The position numbers were made by a program, and so were the translations under genes. Shown piece after piece: positions 44,773 through 54,661 of a DNA stretch of 64,000 nucleotides. The DNA lies in assembly GCA_946998205.1 (NCBI GenBank), contig CAMPYJ010000003.1, positions 1 through 64,000 of the forward strand, in the 5' to 3' direction. Position 1 is the first letter of the stretch. The number at the start of each line of letters is the position of its first letter. The notes beneath the pieces are model-generated. The model worked only from the letters and a program-made list of their open reading frames with translations, searched no databases and was not told the DNA's origin. The stretch comes from an uncultured Prevotella sp. (GTDB taxonomy: Bacteria; Bacteroidota; Bacteroidia; Bacteroidales; Bacteroidaceae).

Positions 44773-47700
44773 CTATAAATTCAGGCTGACGCCAAACGAG
44801 AGAGTGCGAACGGCGCTGTTTACACTATATTGCTGCGTGCCGCTGAGCGCGAGTCTCGGGTCGAGCCCCTTTCTCTTTGACCACAGTCCCAAGTTGTCGG
44901 CTGCGAAGTAAAGGCGCAGTGCCTGTATTTTAACCTTGCTCAACACGCTCTTTGGCAACGAGTAGCCAAATGTGAGGTTGTTCAAGCAGAGAAAAGAACC
45001 GTCAACGAGGAAACGGTCACAATCCGCATCCAGTCCCTGGCTCTGCGTATGCAAGCGCGGAACGTCGGTCTTGGTGTTCTCGGGTGTCCATCGCTTCAAG
45101 ATGTCCTTGTGCCAGTTCGTACCCAACTCGCCCGGCTTCATCAATAGCTTGTAGTTTCCGTCGTAAACGATTCCACCCACACGATAAGAGAATTGAACCG
45201 AGAAGTCGAATCCGTAGGCTGACGCGTTCGCATAGAATCCTCCGGTCATTTTCGGCAAGGCCGAACCCACGAACTGCCTGTTCTTCAACGAGGTGCTGTA
45301 ATCACCGCTGCCTACTTTCTCAAACTTCTTGTCTTTCTTATTCCAGCACCAGTACATTTGATCACCGTTCTCCGGATTTACGCCAGCCGACTTCACCATG
45401 TAGTAGTCGAAGATACCGCCGTTCTCCTTCAGGATACGGAAACCTTTGGAGATGCCGTCTTTTCTGAACTGCGCGGGCAGTTCGGTGATCTTGTTCTTGT
45501 ACGCGGTGCCATTCACGCCTACGTTCACGTTGATATTGCGGTCGCTGTACACGTTGGACGATAGGCTGAACTCAAAGCCCGTGTTCACCATTTTACCGAA
45601 GTTCACTGGTTCAGAATCGAACCCTGTCGTTGAAGAGATGGGTAGGTTGAAGAGCATGTCGGACGTACGGCGACTGAAGAAGTCGAGTTCACCGGCCAGC
45701 AAGCCTCTCCACAACGAGAACTCCAAGCCCACGTCAAGGTTGTTGTTCTTTTCCCAAGTGATGTTTTCGTTGCCTTTATAAGCCGGTCCGTACACGCTCT
45801 CGGTACCGGTAGAGCCAATGCGGTAAAGGTTGGTATACGGAGTATAAGCACGCAAAGGAGGATTAGTATTTGGCAAGTACAGGTAGTCGTTACCCTGTAC
45901 ACCGTAGCTCACACGCAGCTTCAGGTTTTGTACGGCTTCCACGTCTTTCAGGAATTCTTCCTCACTGATGCGCCACGATGCGCCCACGCTCCCGAACGTA
46001 CCCCAGCGATGCTTGGGATGGAACACCGAAGAACCGTCACGGCGCAAAGAAGCAGAAGCGAAGTATTTGCCCATGTAATCGGCCGTCACCTGTCCGAAGT
46101 AGCCTTCCACCTTGTATTCGCGACCATAAGAGTCTAAGTCGGAAATGTTGGCGCCCGAGCGGAATTCTGGCAATGTAGGATCGAGCAACCCTTTCTTCTC
46201 ACCATTTAAGAAGTTGGTTTTTTCATGATAGTTTTCATGTCCCAGCATCACATGTACGCCAAAGTCATTGAAGGTCTTGTCCCAGTTCAGTATCTGGTTC
46301 CAGTTCAGCGACACCATCTGGTTCACCTCTTTGTTAAGGATGCCGCCATAGGCCTGTCCGTCACCAACGAGTGGGTTCATCATGTTGGTCCAACGCCACC
46401 AGTTGCCATTAAATGTAGCCGTAGAGCTAAACTTAAAGTTGTAAGGCAATTTCACGTCTACACGTGCGTTTTGCGTGAGGTAGTAATTGATATTTTTCGT
46501 AATGTTGAGTTGGGTTTGGCGAATCAGGTTACTGCCTCCGGCATACTGTCGAGACTGAGAATCGTCATAAACCATCTCTCCATGAGCGTCACGCAAAATC
46601 TTACCATCTTTATCATGCTTGTAAATAGGATAGATAGGCGCAATCATACGGCTCCACATAAACAAGTTATTAAAGTTGCCTTCCTCGGTTTGTGCAGGAT
46701 TTTGCGCAGTAGTCTTGGCAAATTGCGAAGAAGCGCCGATGCGTAACCAGTCGGTAATATCCGAATCGTATGACATGCGGGTGGTTAAGCGCTCAAAGTC
46801 GGTCTTCATGCTGAAGCCGCGGTCGTTCAAGTAACCCACGGAGAAATACACTTTCGACTTTGCCGAGCCCTTGGTGATGCTCATGTTGTACTCCTCGCGC
46901 GTCTTGGGTTCGTACAACGTGCCCATCCAGTCATTGAATCTGGCGGCGTCTTCGTAGCGGACAGGGGCCTTGGTGAGATTGCCTTTTTCGTCAACCACCT
47001 TGTCGTCAGGTGTCTTGTATATGTTATATCCCCCCAGCATGTCGACCAGATTAGCCGAAGCCCACTGCCCGGGGTTTTCCTCGGGTTCTTCCTTGAAGGT
47101 AACCGAGTTCTTAAGTCCCTCCCAAGTAAGTTTGTAATACATGCCTGGGTCGGTAATGATGTCATATTCGGGAACGGCGCGCTGGTTGGAGCCGATGCGG
47201 GCGTCGAAGGACACCTGAACCTTTCCCTTGTCACCGCTCTTGGTGGTGATCATGATGACGCCGTTGGCGCCGCGCGCGCCATACAAAGCGGCAGAGGCGG
47301 CATCCTTCAACACGTTGATGCTTGCGATGTCCTTGGTGTTAATGGCGTTGATGTCGCCACTGTAAGGAGCGCCGTCGAGAATAATCAATGGCGAGCTGGA
47401 AGCGTTCAGCGAGCCGATGCCGCGGATGCGCATCACCGTGGACTCACCGGCACGCCCTGAAGGAGACGTTACGGACAAACCGGCGACCATACCCTCCAAA
47501 GCCTTGGTCGCGTCGGCAGCCTGCACCCTGTCAAGCCGCTTGGAGTCTACATGAACCGCAGAACCCGTGTAGGTGGATTTCTTCGCCGTACCATACGCCA
47601 CGACAATCACTTCGTCGAGCTTGCTGTCGTCGCTGACCAGCCTGATGGTCATGTTGTGAGCGGCGACGACGGTCTTGGTCACCATTCCAACGTAAGAAAC

Positions 47701-47913
47701 CATGAGTTTTGCTCCCTTGGGCACGTTCAAGGTAAACTTGCCGTCAACGTTAGTAGCGGTACCCGTCTTGGTTCCATGAACGATGACAGAGGCTCCCACA
47801 ACGGGCTGCCCGTCATCCGCGGAGACCACGGTACCATTAATCTGCATTTGCGCCATTGCCATGCCTATGCTCAGAAACAGGCAAGTGAGAAACAACGTAA
47901 GTCTTTTTTCCAT
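44773..47913 (-). CDS. SusC/RagA-family TonB-linked outer-membrane transporter
   Basis: A 1046-residue transporter. In order: signal peptide (GMAMAQ), carboxypeptidase-like domain (INGTVVSADDGQPVVGASVI), TonB box region (DEVIVVAYGTAKKSTYTGSA), plug with GMVAGLSVTSPSGRAGES, LIILDGAPYSGDINAINT and the SusC signature NVLKDAASAALYGARGANGV, then the barrel ending SFGVSLNL. It forms the pore of a SusCD nutrient importer. A promoter at 48083-48114 drives it. No glycan hydrolase is nearby, so the substrate is unknown. A MITE separates it from susD. Confidence 0.94.
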   Translation of the reverse strand: MEKRLTLFLTCLFLSIGMAMAQMQINGTVVSADDGQPVVGASVIVHGTKTGTATNVDGKFTLNVPKGAKLMVSYVGMVTKTVVAAHNMTIRLVSDDSKLDEVIVVAYGTAKKSTYTGSAVHVDSKRLDRVQAADATKALEGMVAGLSVTSPSGRAGESTVMRIRGIGSLNASSSPLIILDGAPYSGDINAINTKDIASINVLKDAASAALYGARGANGVIMITTKSGDKGKVQVSFDARIGSNQRAVPEYDIITDPGMYYKLTWEGLKNSVTFKEEPEENPGQWASANLVDMLGGYNIYKTPDDKVVDEKGNLTKAPVRYEDAARFNDWMGTLYEPKTREEYNMSITKGSAKSKVYFSVGYLNDRGFSMKTDFERLTTRMSYDSDITDWLRIGASSQFAKTTAQNPAQTEEGNFNNLFMWSRMIAPIYPIYKHDKDGKILRDAHGEMVYDDSQSRQYAGGSNLIRQTQLNITKNINYYLTQNARVDVKLPYNFKFSSTATFNGNWWRWTNMMNPLVGDGQAYGGILNKEVNQMVSLNWNQILNWDKTFNDFGVHVMLGHENYHEKTNFLNGEKKGLLDPTLPEFRSGANISDLDSYGREYKVEGYFGQVTADYMGKYFASASLRRDGSSVFHPKHRWGTFGSVGASWRISEEEFLKDVEAVQNLKLRVSYGVQGNDYLYLPNTNPPLRAYTPYTNLYRIGSTGTESVYGPAYKGNENITWEKNNNLDVGLEFSLWRGLLAGELDFFSRRTSDMLFNLPISSTTGFDSEPVNFGKMVNTGFEFSLSSNVYSDRNINVNVGVNGTAYKNKITELPAQFRKDGISKGFRILKENGGIFDYYMVKSAGVNPENGDQMYWCWNKKDKKFEKVGSGDYSTSLKNRQFVGSALPKMTGGFYANASAYGFDFSVQFSYRVGGIVYDGNYKLLMKPGELGTNWHKDILKRWTPENTKTDVPRLHTQSQGLDADCDRFLVDGSFLCLNNLTFGYSLPKSVLSKVKIQALRLYFAADNLGLWSKRKGLDPRLALSGTQQYSVNSAVRTLSFGVSLNL

Positions 47914-48082
47914 AAATTCTCTCCTTCTAACATTAATTCATAAATAATTCATACTTTTTCCTAAAAACATCTACTACATCAAAAAGCAAAGCGACAATTG
48001 CCAATACAAGTGTCTTTTTGCTCGTGAACAAGCTCACACGTTGACTATTCGCAACTTTTCAAAAGATTTCGATAATATTTTG

Positions 48083-48114
48083 CAAAGCTAAATTAATTAA
48101 ACGAAGACGACAAA
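48083..48114 (-). promoter_or_regulatory. Promoter of the susCD operon
   Basis: On the minus strand TTTG (48114-48111), 20 bases, then TAGCTTTG (48090-48083). The transcript would start near 48076, giving a leader of about 160 bases. The rest of 47914-48566 shows no gene; 48240-48560 is G+C-richer and unassigned. Confidence 0.75.
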
Positions 48115-48566
48115 CAAAACAACGGAAATGATTAATAATTAAACATAAATTAACATTACATCGTTCAATTTGGAAGATTTATGCTTTTTAACGTAATAAT
48201 TCAGTTGTTTTTCATGCGTATTAACGACACTCGTTCACAAACAAGGCCTCGAAATGTGAAAATATGAAACAAGACACATCCTCAAGACAGGGGCTACCCC
48301 CGAACCTGCCGTCCGGTTTTTGCCTGCGGCAAAAGGCTGCCGGTTCAATCTCATGCGCTTTGCGGGACAAACTGAATGCTTTTACGGGTCAAAGTCAATG
48401 CCGTAGAAAGGCAAATCCATTGCTATTGCAACCACTTGAAAGCCAATAAGAAACAGGCTCCCGTCACCTGGAAGACGAAAGGGCTTTGGGACGCTCTGAT
48501 GGAAAAACGGAGTGAGGAAAGGCACCCCTCACCGGTTGGGAGCCAAAGAGGGGGCGGACGGCCATG

Positions 48567-49511
48567 TCACCGCTCATCCTTCGCCGGGCGAACGGGAAGG
48601 GAGCCGGAGACCATCTGGCGCATCTGCTCCACGCGGCAGGCGACGTATTGCTTGAAACGCCGGTCCTGCAGCACCTCGACGTCTTGGAACAAGCCCAGCA
48701 CAAACCGCCCGATGCCCAGATAGCTGGCCACCTCGGCTTTGAATATCCAGTGTTTCCCATCCTTCTCGGGAGCCAGGAACGGTTGCGACTGCGGGTACTC
48801 CTCCAGCAAAAGATTGTATGCCAACTGCCCCAGGCGCAGTTTCACGGGCAGCTTCTCGTCGCCACTGAACATGAAAATGTCGGTGAACAGGTCGCGGTGC
48901 TTGGCCTGGTTCACCCAAAACACATCCATCACCTCGACGCTCTTGATGCGCGACACCTTGAACGTCTTGCACATGTCCGACCGCATCTCGTAGCACCGCA
49001 CGTCCAAGTCGTCGTTCATCAGCAGGTAAGGCTCCACCACGCGGTCGGAAACGGTATTGCTGTGGGGCGACGAATAGCCCCTGAGCACCACGACGCTCTG
49101 TGTTTCCATAGCCTCTTTCAAGGTGCGCACGTTGTTGTGGATGCGCTTCAAGGCGGCTGGCGAGAACGACCCTTCCAAACTGTAATAGCGGTCGAGCTTG
49201 GTCTTGAGGGTAGCCAGAATAATGTCTTTCTTGTTGCTGGCCTCCAGCATTCGGCGCAGATAGGCGGCTTCTTCCTTGGTGAAAACGATGTTGTCGTGCA
49301 GCCGCCTGAAAAACTTGCTGTTGGGGTCCAGGCGGTAACAGGCTCCGGTCTTGATGACCTGGAAGCCACTGTTGCGCAGATAGTCAAGATAATAGTAGAG
49401 GTTGCGGCGCGTGACGCACAGCCTGTCGGCCAGCTGCTGGGCGGTGTAGTTGTTGTTGTCGGTGAGCATCAGCAGCAGCTCGAGTTCGTTTCCGAATTTT
49501 TCTAAGCGCAT
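48567..49511 (-). CDS. WYL-domain transcriptional regulator
   Basis: A 314-residue regulator. An N-terminal winged helix (about 8-55: NNNYTAQQLADRLCVTRRNL followed by YYYLDYLRNSGFQV) precedes a WYL domain (about 150-240, with VEPYLLMNDDLDVRCYEMRS and FKVSRIKSVEVMD). A C-terminal WCX-like extension ends the protein. WYL domains sense nucleotides or other ligands and often control phage defence or metabolism. It lies upstream of susC on the same strand, but over 650 bases separate them, so direct control of susCD is only possible. Confidence 0.88.
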   Translation of the reverse strand: MRLEKFGNELELLLMLTDNNNYTAQQLADRLCVTRRNLYYYLDYLRNSGFQVIKTGACYRLDPNSKFFRRLHDNIVFTKEEAAYLRRMLEASNKKDIILATLKTKLDRYYSLEGSFSPAALKRIHNNVRTLKEAMETQSVVVLRGYSSPHSNTVSDRVVEPYLLMNDDLDVRCYEMRSDMCKTFKVSRIKSVEVMDVFWVNQAKHRDLFTDIFMFSGDEKLPVKLRLGQLAYNLLLEEYPQSQPFLAPEKDGKHWIFKAEVASYLGIGRFVLGLFQDVEVLQDRRFKQYVACRVEQMRQMVSGSLPVRPAKDER

Positions 49512-49660
49512 GAGAAAGTAGTTTTTGAGTTTTTGAGTTCTTAAGTTTTTGAGTTTTTAAGCTGGTGAGTTTTTAAGTTTGTGAGTTTTTTAGTTTTTTA
49601 GTTTCTAAGTTCTTGAGTTTTTAAGTTTGTGAGTTGATGAGTTAATGAGGACTTTCATGC
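49512..49660. repeat. Imperfect GAGTTTTTAAGTTT repeats
   Basis: About a dozen short, related units of GAGTTTTTAAG and AAGTTTGTGAG lie before the WYL gene. Similar units occur at 24832-24880 and 56160-56215. The rest up to 49787 shows no gene. Confidence 0.75.
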
Positions 49661-49787
49661 CAGTTTCCTTCTATCCACAGCGAGCTAAGCACTCAAACAT
49701 CAGAAGCCAACGAACATGATGTAGAAGCACGCAACCTTGTAAGAGAAGCGTGATGCAACGTGCATCAGTTGGACAAAAGGCCGTGCA

Positions 49788-50402
49788 CTAAAAATCTAAC
49801 GACAGCTCTGCGCTGCCCAATAGGTTGTACGAACGGCGGTGATAGGGCGTGACGCCATACGCGCGGATGGCCTCCCTATGCTTGCGTGTGGGGTAGCCCA
49901 TGTTCGATTGCCAGTCGTATTGCGGGTACTCTTGCGCCAACCTGTCCATGTAGTCGTCCCGGAAAGTCTTGGCCAGGATGCTGGCCGCGGCGATGTCCTG
50001 ATACTTGCCGTCACCTTTTATAATAGTGGTGTAGGGCAAATCATGATAAGGCGTGAAGCGGTTTCCGTCTACGATGATGGCCTGCGGGCGGGTGGTGAGC
50101 TGGTCAAGCGCGCGGTGCATGGCCAGAAAACTGGCGCGCAGGATGTTGATTTCGTCAATCTCCCGCGGTGTCACCTCGCCCACAGCCCACGCCACGGCAT
50201 CGCGGATAATGGTTTGTCGCAATGCGTCGCGCTTCTTGCGCGAGAGCTGTTTCGAGTCGTTCAAGTCGGCGTTGTCATAGTTGGGCGGCAGGATGACGGC
50301 GGCGGCGAACACGCTTCCGGCCAAGCATCCACGCCCCGCCTCGTCGCATCCAGCCTCGATGAGATTGGGATAAAAATGAGATTTCAAGGTGTTGTGCATC
50401 AT
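49788..50402 (-). CDS. rnhB: Ribonuclease HII
   Basis: About 204 residues. RNase HII removes ribonucleotides from DNA. The signature EAGCDEAGRGCLAGSVFAAA gives the first active-site Asp-Glu pair, LNDSKQLSRKKRDAL follows, and VDGNRF and the later DIAAASILAKTFRDDYM contain further catalytic acids. The longer frame to 50462 adds unrelated residues, so the start is placed at 50402 or 50399, giving normal length. Confidence 0.94.
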   Translation of the reverse strand: MMHNTLKSHFYPNLIEAGCDEAGRGCLAGSVFAAAVILPPNYDNADLNDSKQLSRKKRDALRQTIIRDAVAWAVGEVTPREIDEINILRASFLAMHRALDQLTTRPQAIIVDGNRFTPYHDLPYTTIIKGDGKYQDIAAASILAKTFRDDYMDRLAQEYPQYDWQSNMGYPTRKHREAIRAYGVTPYHRRSYNLLGSAELSLDF

Positions 50403-50439
50403 AACAGTTCTGTCATAGTAATCGAATGGTGTTGTTTTC

Positions 50440-50665
50440 TCTAGATCGGGCTGCAAGCCCAACAGCTTATAGCCCAGGGCACCGTCCTGGGATTGGTGTT
50501 CGTTAGGGTTTCTGCGCCCTACAGGGGCAAAAGCATCTGACCGTCGTTTCGTTGCTTTTGCTTTTGCCCTTACAGGGCGTTATCCACCAACGTATGGCAT
50601 CCCAGGGCGATGCCCTGGGCTAAGAGCTTTTGCCCCGATGGGGCGTAACCAGCACACCAGTTGCT
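50440..50665. repeat. Island of G/C-rich palindromes
   Basis: Several inverted repeats follow each other: AGCCCAGGGC with GTCCTGGG, CGCCCTACAGGGGC, GCCCTTACAGGGCG and CCCAGGGCGATGCCCTGGG. Together they form a REP-like cluster upstream of rnhB. No gene is seen from 50403 to 50905. A TACTTTTG box at 50858-50865 may serve the next gene. Confidence 0.65.
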
Positions 50666-50905
50666 TGCTAAGATTCAGTATATCTGTATCATGTTGAGAA
50701 TGAGTAATCATATTTTGTATATAGAAAGGGAAAGTGACAAGGCATCTCCCACCACTGAACTGCTACGCCACATCCTCTATATGTGAAATAAAGTTAACCT
50801 ACAACAAGTATTAACTACCTACGTTTGGCGTGGAAAAATGAGTTCCAGCTCTTGTCGTACTTTTGCCGTATCAAACAGAACATAAACCATCAAACACGAA
50901 CGACA

Positions 50906-51181
50906 ATGGAAAAGAACATCCTCTTATCAGAGAGCATGCCTTCGGCACGAATCTCTTATCAGCACGTCATTGGTAAATTGTTGACGCCGATAGAATTTTT
51001 GCGGCGTTATTACGCCAAAGTGATGGAACGTGAGGTGAGCTTGCGGCAGACGCTGTTGCTGCTCAACGCCCAACTGGCTTTCGTGATGACCGTTTTTCCC
51101 ATCGAGGCGCCGTTTGCCATGCGCGTGGTTTGCTGCCTGTGGCTGCTGAACGCCCTGTGGAAATGCAGGCAAGCGTTCTGA
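50906..51181 (+). CDS. Small orphan membrane-associated protein
   Basis: A 91-residue protein with an N-terminal soluble part (MEKNILLSESMPSARISYQH) and a hydrophobic C-terminal half (LRQTLLLLNAQLAFVMTVFP, FAMRVVCCLWLLNALW), consistent with one or two membrane helices. No family was recognised. A -7-like box lies about 40 bases upstream. Its stop codon directly abuts the sufS stop on the other strand with no terminator between, so the two transcripts should overlap. Confidence 0.55.
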   Translation: MEKNILLSESMPSARISYQHVIGKLLTPIEFLRRYYAKVMEREVSLRQTLLLLNAQLAFVMTVFPIEAPFAMRVVCCLWLLNALWKCRQAF

Positions 51182-52396
51182 TTAGAACATCCGGCTCACG
51201 CGCTCAATGCCCGCGACCAGCTGGTCAACCTCTTCACGCGTGTTGTACAGGGCGAAGGAGGCGCGCGCCGTTCCTAAAACGCCCAACCGCTGCATCAGCG
51301 GCTGCGCGCAGTGATGCCCCGTGCGGACGGCGATGCCGAGCCTGTCCAACAAGGTGCCCATGTCCATGTGGTGGATGTGCCCAACCTGAAAGCTGATAAC
51401 TGCATCGCGATGAGCCGCCTCTCCGAAGATGCGCATCCCAGGGATGGTTTGCATGCCCTCAAGGGCGTAAGCGGTCAGCTCGTGTTCGTGCTGGGCTATG
51501 TTGTCCATACCCAAGGATGACAGGTAATCGAGCGCGACGGCCAACCCATGCGTGGCGATGTAATCGGGTGTGCCCGCCTCGAACTTCAATGGCGGTTGCT
51601 CGAAAGTTACCTTGTCGAACGACACATGGCTGATCATCTCGCCCCCTCCCTGATAGGGTGGCAAACGGTCGAGCCATTCTTCCTTGCCATACAGCACGCC
51701 AATGCCCGTGGGACCGTATGCCTTGTGACCGCTGAAGACGAAGAAATCGCAATCCATATCCTGCACGTCCACCTTGAAGTGGGGCGCGCTCTGCGCACCA
51801 TCTATCACCACCGGCACACCATGGGCATGCGCCGTGGCCGTCATCTGCTTCACGGGATTGACGGTACCCAACACGTTGCTCACCTGTGTGAGGCTCACTA
51901 ATTTGGTCTTGCTGGTGAACAACTTTTCGTATTCGTCGAGCATCAGCTCCCCCGCATCGGTCATCGGAACCACTTTGAGCACGATGCCTCTTTGCTGAGC
52001 CTGCAACTGCCACGGCACAATGTTGGAATGATGCTCCATGGCAGACACGATAACTTCGTCGCCTTCGCGCATGAACGCCTGACAATAGGTGGCGGCGATG
52101 AGGTTCAAACCCTCGGTGGTGCCCCGTGTAAAGACCACCTCTGCGGCCGAGCGGGCATTGATGAAACGGCGTACTGTTTCGCGGGCAGCCTCGTGAAGTT
52201 CGGTGGCCTGCTGCGACATCCAGTGCACACCACGATGGACGTTGGCGTTGACGTTGAGGTATTCGTCACGCATGGCATCCAACACGCACAAGGGTTTCTG
52301 CGTGGTGGCCGCATTATCCAAGTAAATCAAAGGCTTGTCGTAGACCTTTCGGGAGAGGATGGGAAAATCCTGACGGATGGAAGAAATATCGTACAT
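51182..52396 (-). CDS. sufS: Cysteine desulfurase SufS
   Basis: A 404-residue PLP enzyme that takes sulfur from cysteine for Fe-S assembly. The N-terminal LIYLDNAATTQKP, SAMEHHSNIVPWQ and the PLP lysine K225 in FSGHKAYGPTGIGVLYG are clear, as is the persulfide cysteine C363 in VRTGHHCAQPLM. The start at 52396 matches the family; the longer frame would overlap sufD. It is last in sufBCDS. Confidence 0.95.
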   Translation of the reverse strand: MYDISSIRQDFPILSRKVYDKPLIYLDNAATTQKPLCVLDAMRDEYLNVNANVHRGVHWMSQQATELHEAARETVRRFINARSAAEVVFTRGTTEGLNLIAATYCQAFMREGDEVIVSAMEHHSNIVPWQLQAQQRGIVLKVVPMTDAGELMLDEYEKLFTSKTKLVSLTQVSNVLGTVNPVKQMTATAHAHGVPVVIDGAQSAPHFKVDVQDMDCDFFVFSGHKAYGPTGIGVLYGKEEWLDRLPPYQGGGEMISHVSFDKVTFEQPPLKFEAGTPDYIATHGLAVALDYLSSLGMDNIAQHEHELTAYALEGMQTIPGMRIFGEAAHRDAVISFQVGHIHHMDMGTLLDRLGIAVRTGHHCAQPLMQRLGVLGTARASFALYNTREEVDQLVAGIERVSRMF

Positions 52397-52547
52397 AGAA
52401 TGGAAATGTATGGATTGGACTGGCCGCAAGGTCGCTCGGAGCCGACTGACGGTTGGGGCAGTCACGGATGATTGGTTTAAACGTTCACGAAAGACCTCCG
52501 CCCAAGCTTGCTTTTGAGAGCACTTGGGGGAGGCAATGATGGGCTGA

Positions 52548-53891
52548 TTAACAATTTCTACACCCCGCGCACTTGTCGAGCTCGCCTCTGAAGCGCTTCT
52601 CAACCAAGTAGTGCAGACGGTCTTTCAACGGTGCGAGCCGCATGCTGTCGACCACCTCGTTGATGAATGCGAACTCCAGCAGCAGCTTGGCTTCCCGCTC
52701 GCTGATGCCGCGCTGGCGCATGTAGAACATGGCCTGGTCGTTGAGTTGGCCAACGGTAGCCCCGTGACCACATTTCACGTCATCGGCGTAAATCTCCAAC
52801 TCCGGTTGTGTACGCATGCGCGCCTGCTTCGTGGTGCAGAGGTTTTGGTTGCGCATCTCCGAGTTGGTCTTCTGCGCTCCCTTCTCAACAAGCACTCTAC
52901 CGGCGAAGGCTCCCGTGGCCTGATCGTCGAGGACGTACTTGTACAGCTCACGGCTCTCGCAGTGAGGAACGGCATGACGGATGAACGTGTTGTTGTCCAC
53001 ATGCTGCTTCTTGTCGGCGATGACGCATCCGTTACAGCAACAAGACGCCCCCTCGCCACGGAACACCAGATTGAGTTGGTTGCGCGTAATGCCATTGTGC
53101 AACGTGAGCACGTTGTGATTGAAGCGGCTGTTGGCCTGCTGTTCCACATACACGTTGCTCACGCGGGTATTGTGTTCGTGCGTTTCCTCCATGCAATAAA
53201 GGTCGAGCGAGGCATTCTCACCCACATAAGCCTCTATCACCTGCGTGGCCAGGAAACGCCTGTCGTCCATGGTATGGTCGCAGAAAAGGAACTTGGCCTC
53301 GGCTCCTTCATCCAGTACGATGAGTACCCGTCGGTTCACCATCAGGTCGACATCAGAGCGAAGGAGGTTCACCACCTGCACGGCACGGTCTATCTTCACC
53401 CCCTTGGGCACATAGATGAAGAGGCCATCTTGCGCCAGCATGGTGTTCAGCGCAGTGACGGCGTCATCCTTCGTCTCAGCCAGTTGGGCATAATACTTGC
53501 CCACCAACTGCGGATGTGTGTCGGCAACCTTCCGCAAAGAGTCGACGATGACACCTTCGGGCAGCGTCGCTTTGGGAAGCGCCTTGGCGTGGAAAGCGTC
53601 GTTGACGATGAAGTAAAGCGAAGTACTCAAGTTGGGTACGCTGCACTTGAAAGCCTCATTGGGTTTTACGGGGATATCCAGCCGGTTGAGGTTCAATCCA
53701 TAATTGGGTGCGAACAGCGCCGCCATATCCGTGTAGCGATAGCATTCAACCTTGCGTGAGGGAAAGCCTAAGTGCTTGAAATCCTCGAAAGCGGCGTCAC
53801 GAACGCCGTTCATCACGGGCGAACCATGCTGAAAGATCACGGCTCGGGCATGAGCATACAGGTCGACATATTGTTTCTCACCGTTCATCAT
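52548..53891 (-). CDS. sufD: Fe-S assembly protein SufD
   Basis: A 447-residue beta-helical partner of SufB in the SufBC2D scaffold. The core has LFIYVPKGVKIDRAVQVVNL, LIVLDEGAEAKFLFCDHTMD, and the conserved KCGHGATVGQLNDQAMFYMR. Two unusual cysteine clusters are visible: GASCCCNGCVIADKKQHVDN in the middle and a CxxCxxC tail (DKCAGCRNC). sufC overlaps its start by 4 bases. A 151-base gap separates it from sufS. Confidence 0.93.
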   Translation of the reverse strand: MMNGEKQYVDLYAHARAVIFQHGSPVMNGVRDAAFEDFKHLGFPSRKVECYRYTDMAALFAPNYGLNLNRLDIPVKPNEAFKCSVPNLSTSLYFIVNDAFHAKALPKATLPEGVIVDSLRKVADTHPQLVGKYYAQLAETKDDAVTALNTMLAQDGLFIYVPKGVKIDRAVQVVNLLRSDVDLMVNRRVLIVLDEGAEAKFLFCDHTMDDRRFLATQVIEAYVGENASLDLYCMEETHEHNTRVSNVYVEQQANSRFNHNVLTLHNGITRNQLNLVFRGEGASCCCNGCVIADKKQHVDNNTFIRHAVPHCESRELYKYVLDDQATGAFAGRVLVEKGAQKTNSEMRNQNLCTTKQARMRTQPELEIYADDVKCGHGATVGQLNDQAMFYMRQRGISEREAKLLLEFAFINEVVDSMRLAPLKDRLHYLVEKRFRGELDKCAGCRNC

Positions 53892-54637
53892 TCCGCCTCC
53901 GCCTTAATCCAGTCGTACCCCTTGTCTTCGATTTCCTTGGCCAGCTCCGGTCCTTCGGTCTTCACGATGCGTCCGTTGTACAGCACATGGACGATGTCGG
54001 GCTTGATCAAATCGAGCAAACGTTCGTAATGCGTGATGACGATGGTGCTGGTATCTGGCCTCTTCAGCTTGTTGACACCCTCGGCAACCACGCGGAGGGC
54101 GTCCACGTCCAAGCCCGAATCCGTCTCGTCGAGAATGGAGAGCGCGGGCTCGAGCATGGCCATTTGGAAGATTTCGTTGCGTTTTTTCTCTCCGCCACTG
54201 AATCCCTCGTTCACGCTGCGGTTGGATAGCTTGCTGTCTAACTCCACCACCTTTCGCTTTTCCTTCATCAACTTGATGAAGTCGGCGGCGCCCATCGGCT
54301 CCAGTCCTTGATACTTACGCTTCTCGTTGATGGCAGCCCGCATGAAATTAGTCATGGACACACCGGGTATCTCCACGGGATATTGGAAAGAGAGAAACAA
54401 TCCCTCGTGCGCCCGATCTTCCGGCGGCATGGCCAACAGGTCTTTGCCGTTGAACGTCACTTCGCCCTGCGTGACCTCGTACATCGGATTGCCCACGAGC
54501 ACCGCGCTCAAGGTACTCTTGCCCGAGCCGTTGGGTCCCATGATGGCGTGCACCTCTCCCGTCTTGATGACGAGATTGATTCCTCTCAATATTTCTTTGC
54601 CGTTGATGGTGGCATGCAAATTCTTTACCTCTAACAT
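53888..54637 (-). CDS. sufC: Fe-S assembly ATPase SufC
   Basis: A 249-residue ABC-type ATPase of the SUF scaffold. Walker A is IMGPNGSGKSTLSAVL (about 33-48), the signature is EGFSGGEKKRNEIFQM, and Walker B is ALSILDETDSGLDVDAL, with the Glu and the D-loop. It binds SufB and SufD and drives cluster building. Its start is 24 bases after the sufB stop and its end overlaps sufD. Confidence 0.96.
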   Translation of the reverse strand: MLEVKNLHATINGKEILRGINLVIKTGEVHAIMGPNGSGKSTLSAVLVGNPMYEVTQGEVTFNGKDLLAMPPEDRAHEGLFLSFQYPVEIPGVSMTNFMRAAINEKRKYQGLEPMGAADFIKLMKEKRKVVELDSKLSNRSVNEGFSGGEKKRNEIFQMAMLEPALSILDETDSGLDVDALRVVAEGVNKLKRPDTSTIVITHYERLLDLIKPDIVHVLYNGRIVKTEGPELAKEIEDKGYDWIKAEAE

Positions 54638-54661
54638 AATGATTCTTTTGATATAGATGGT

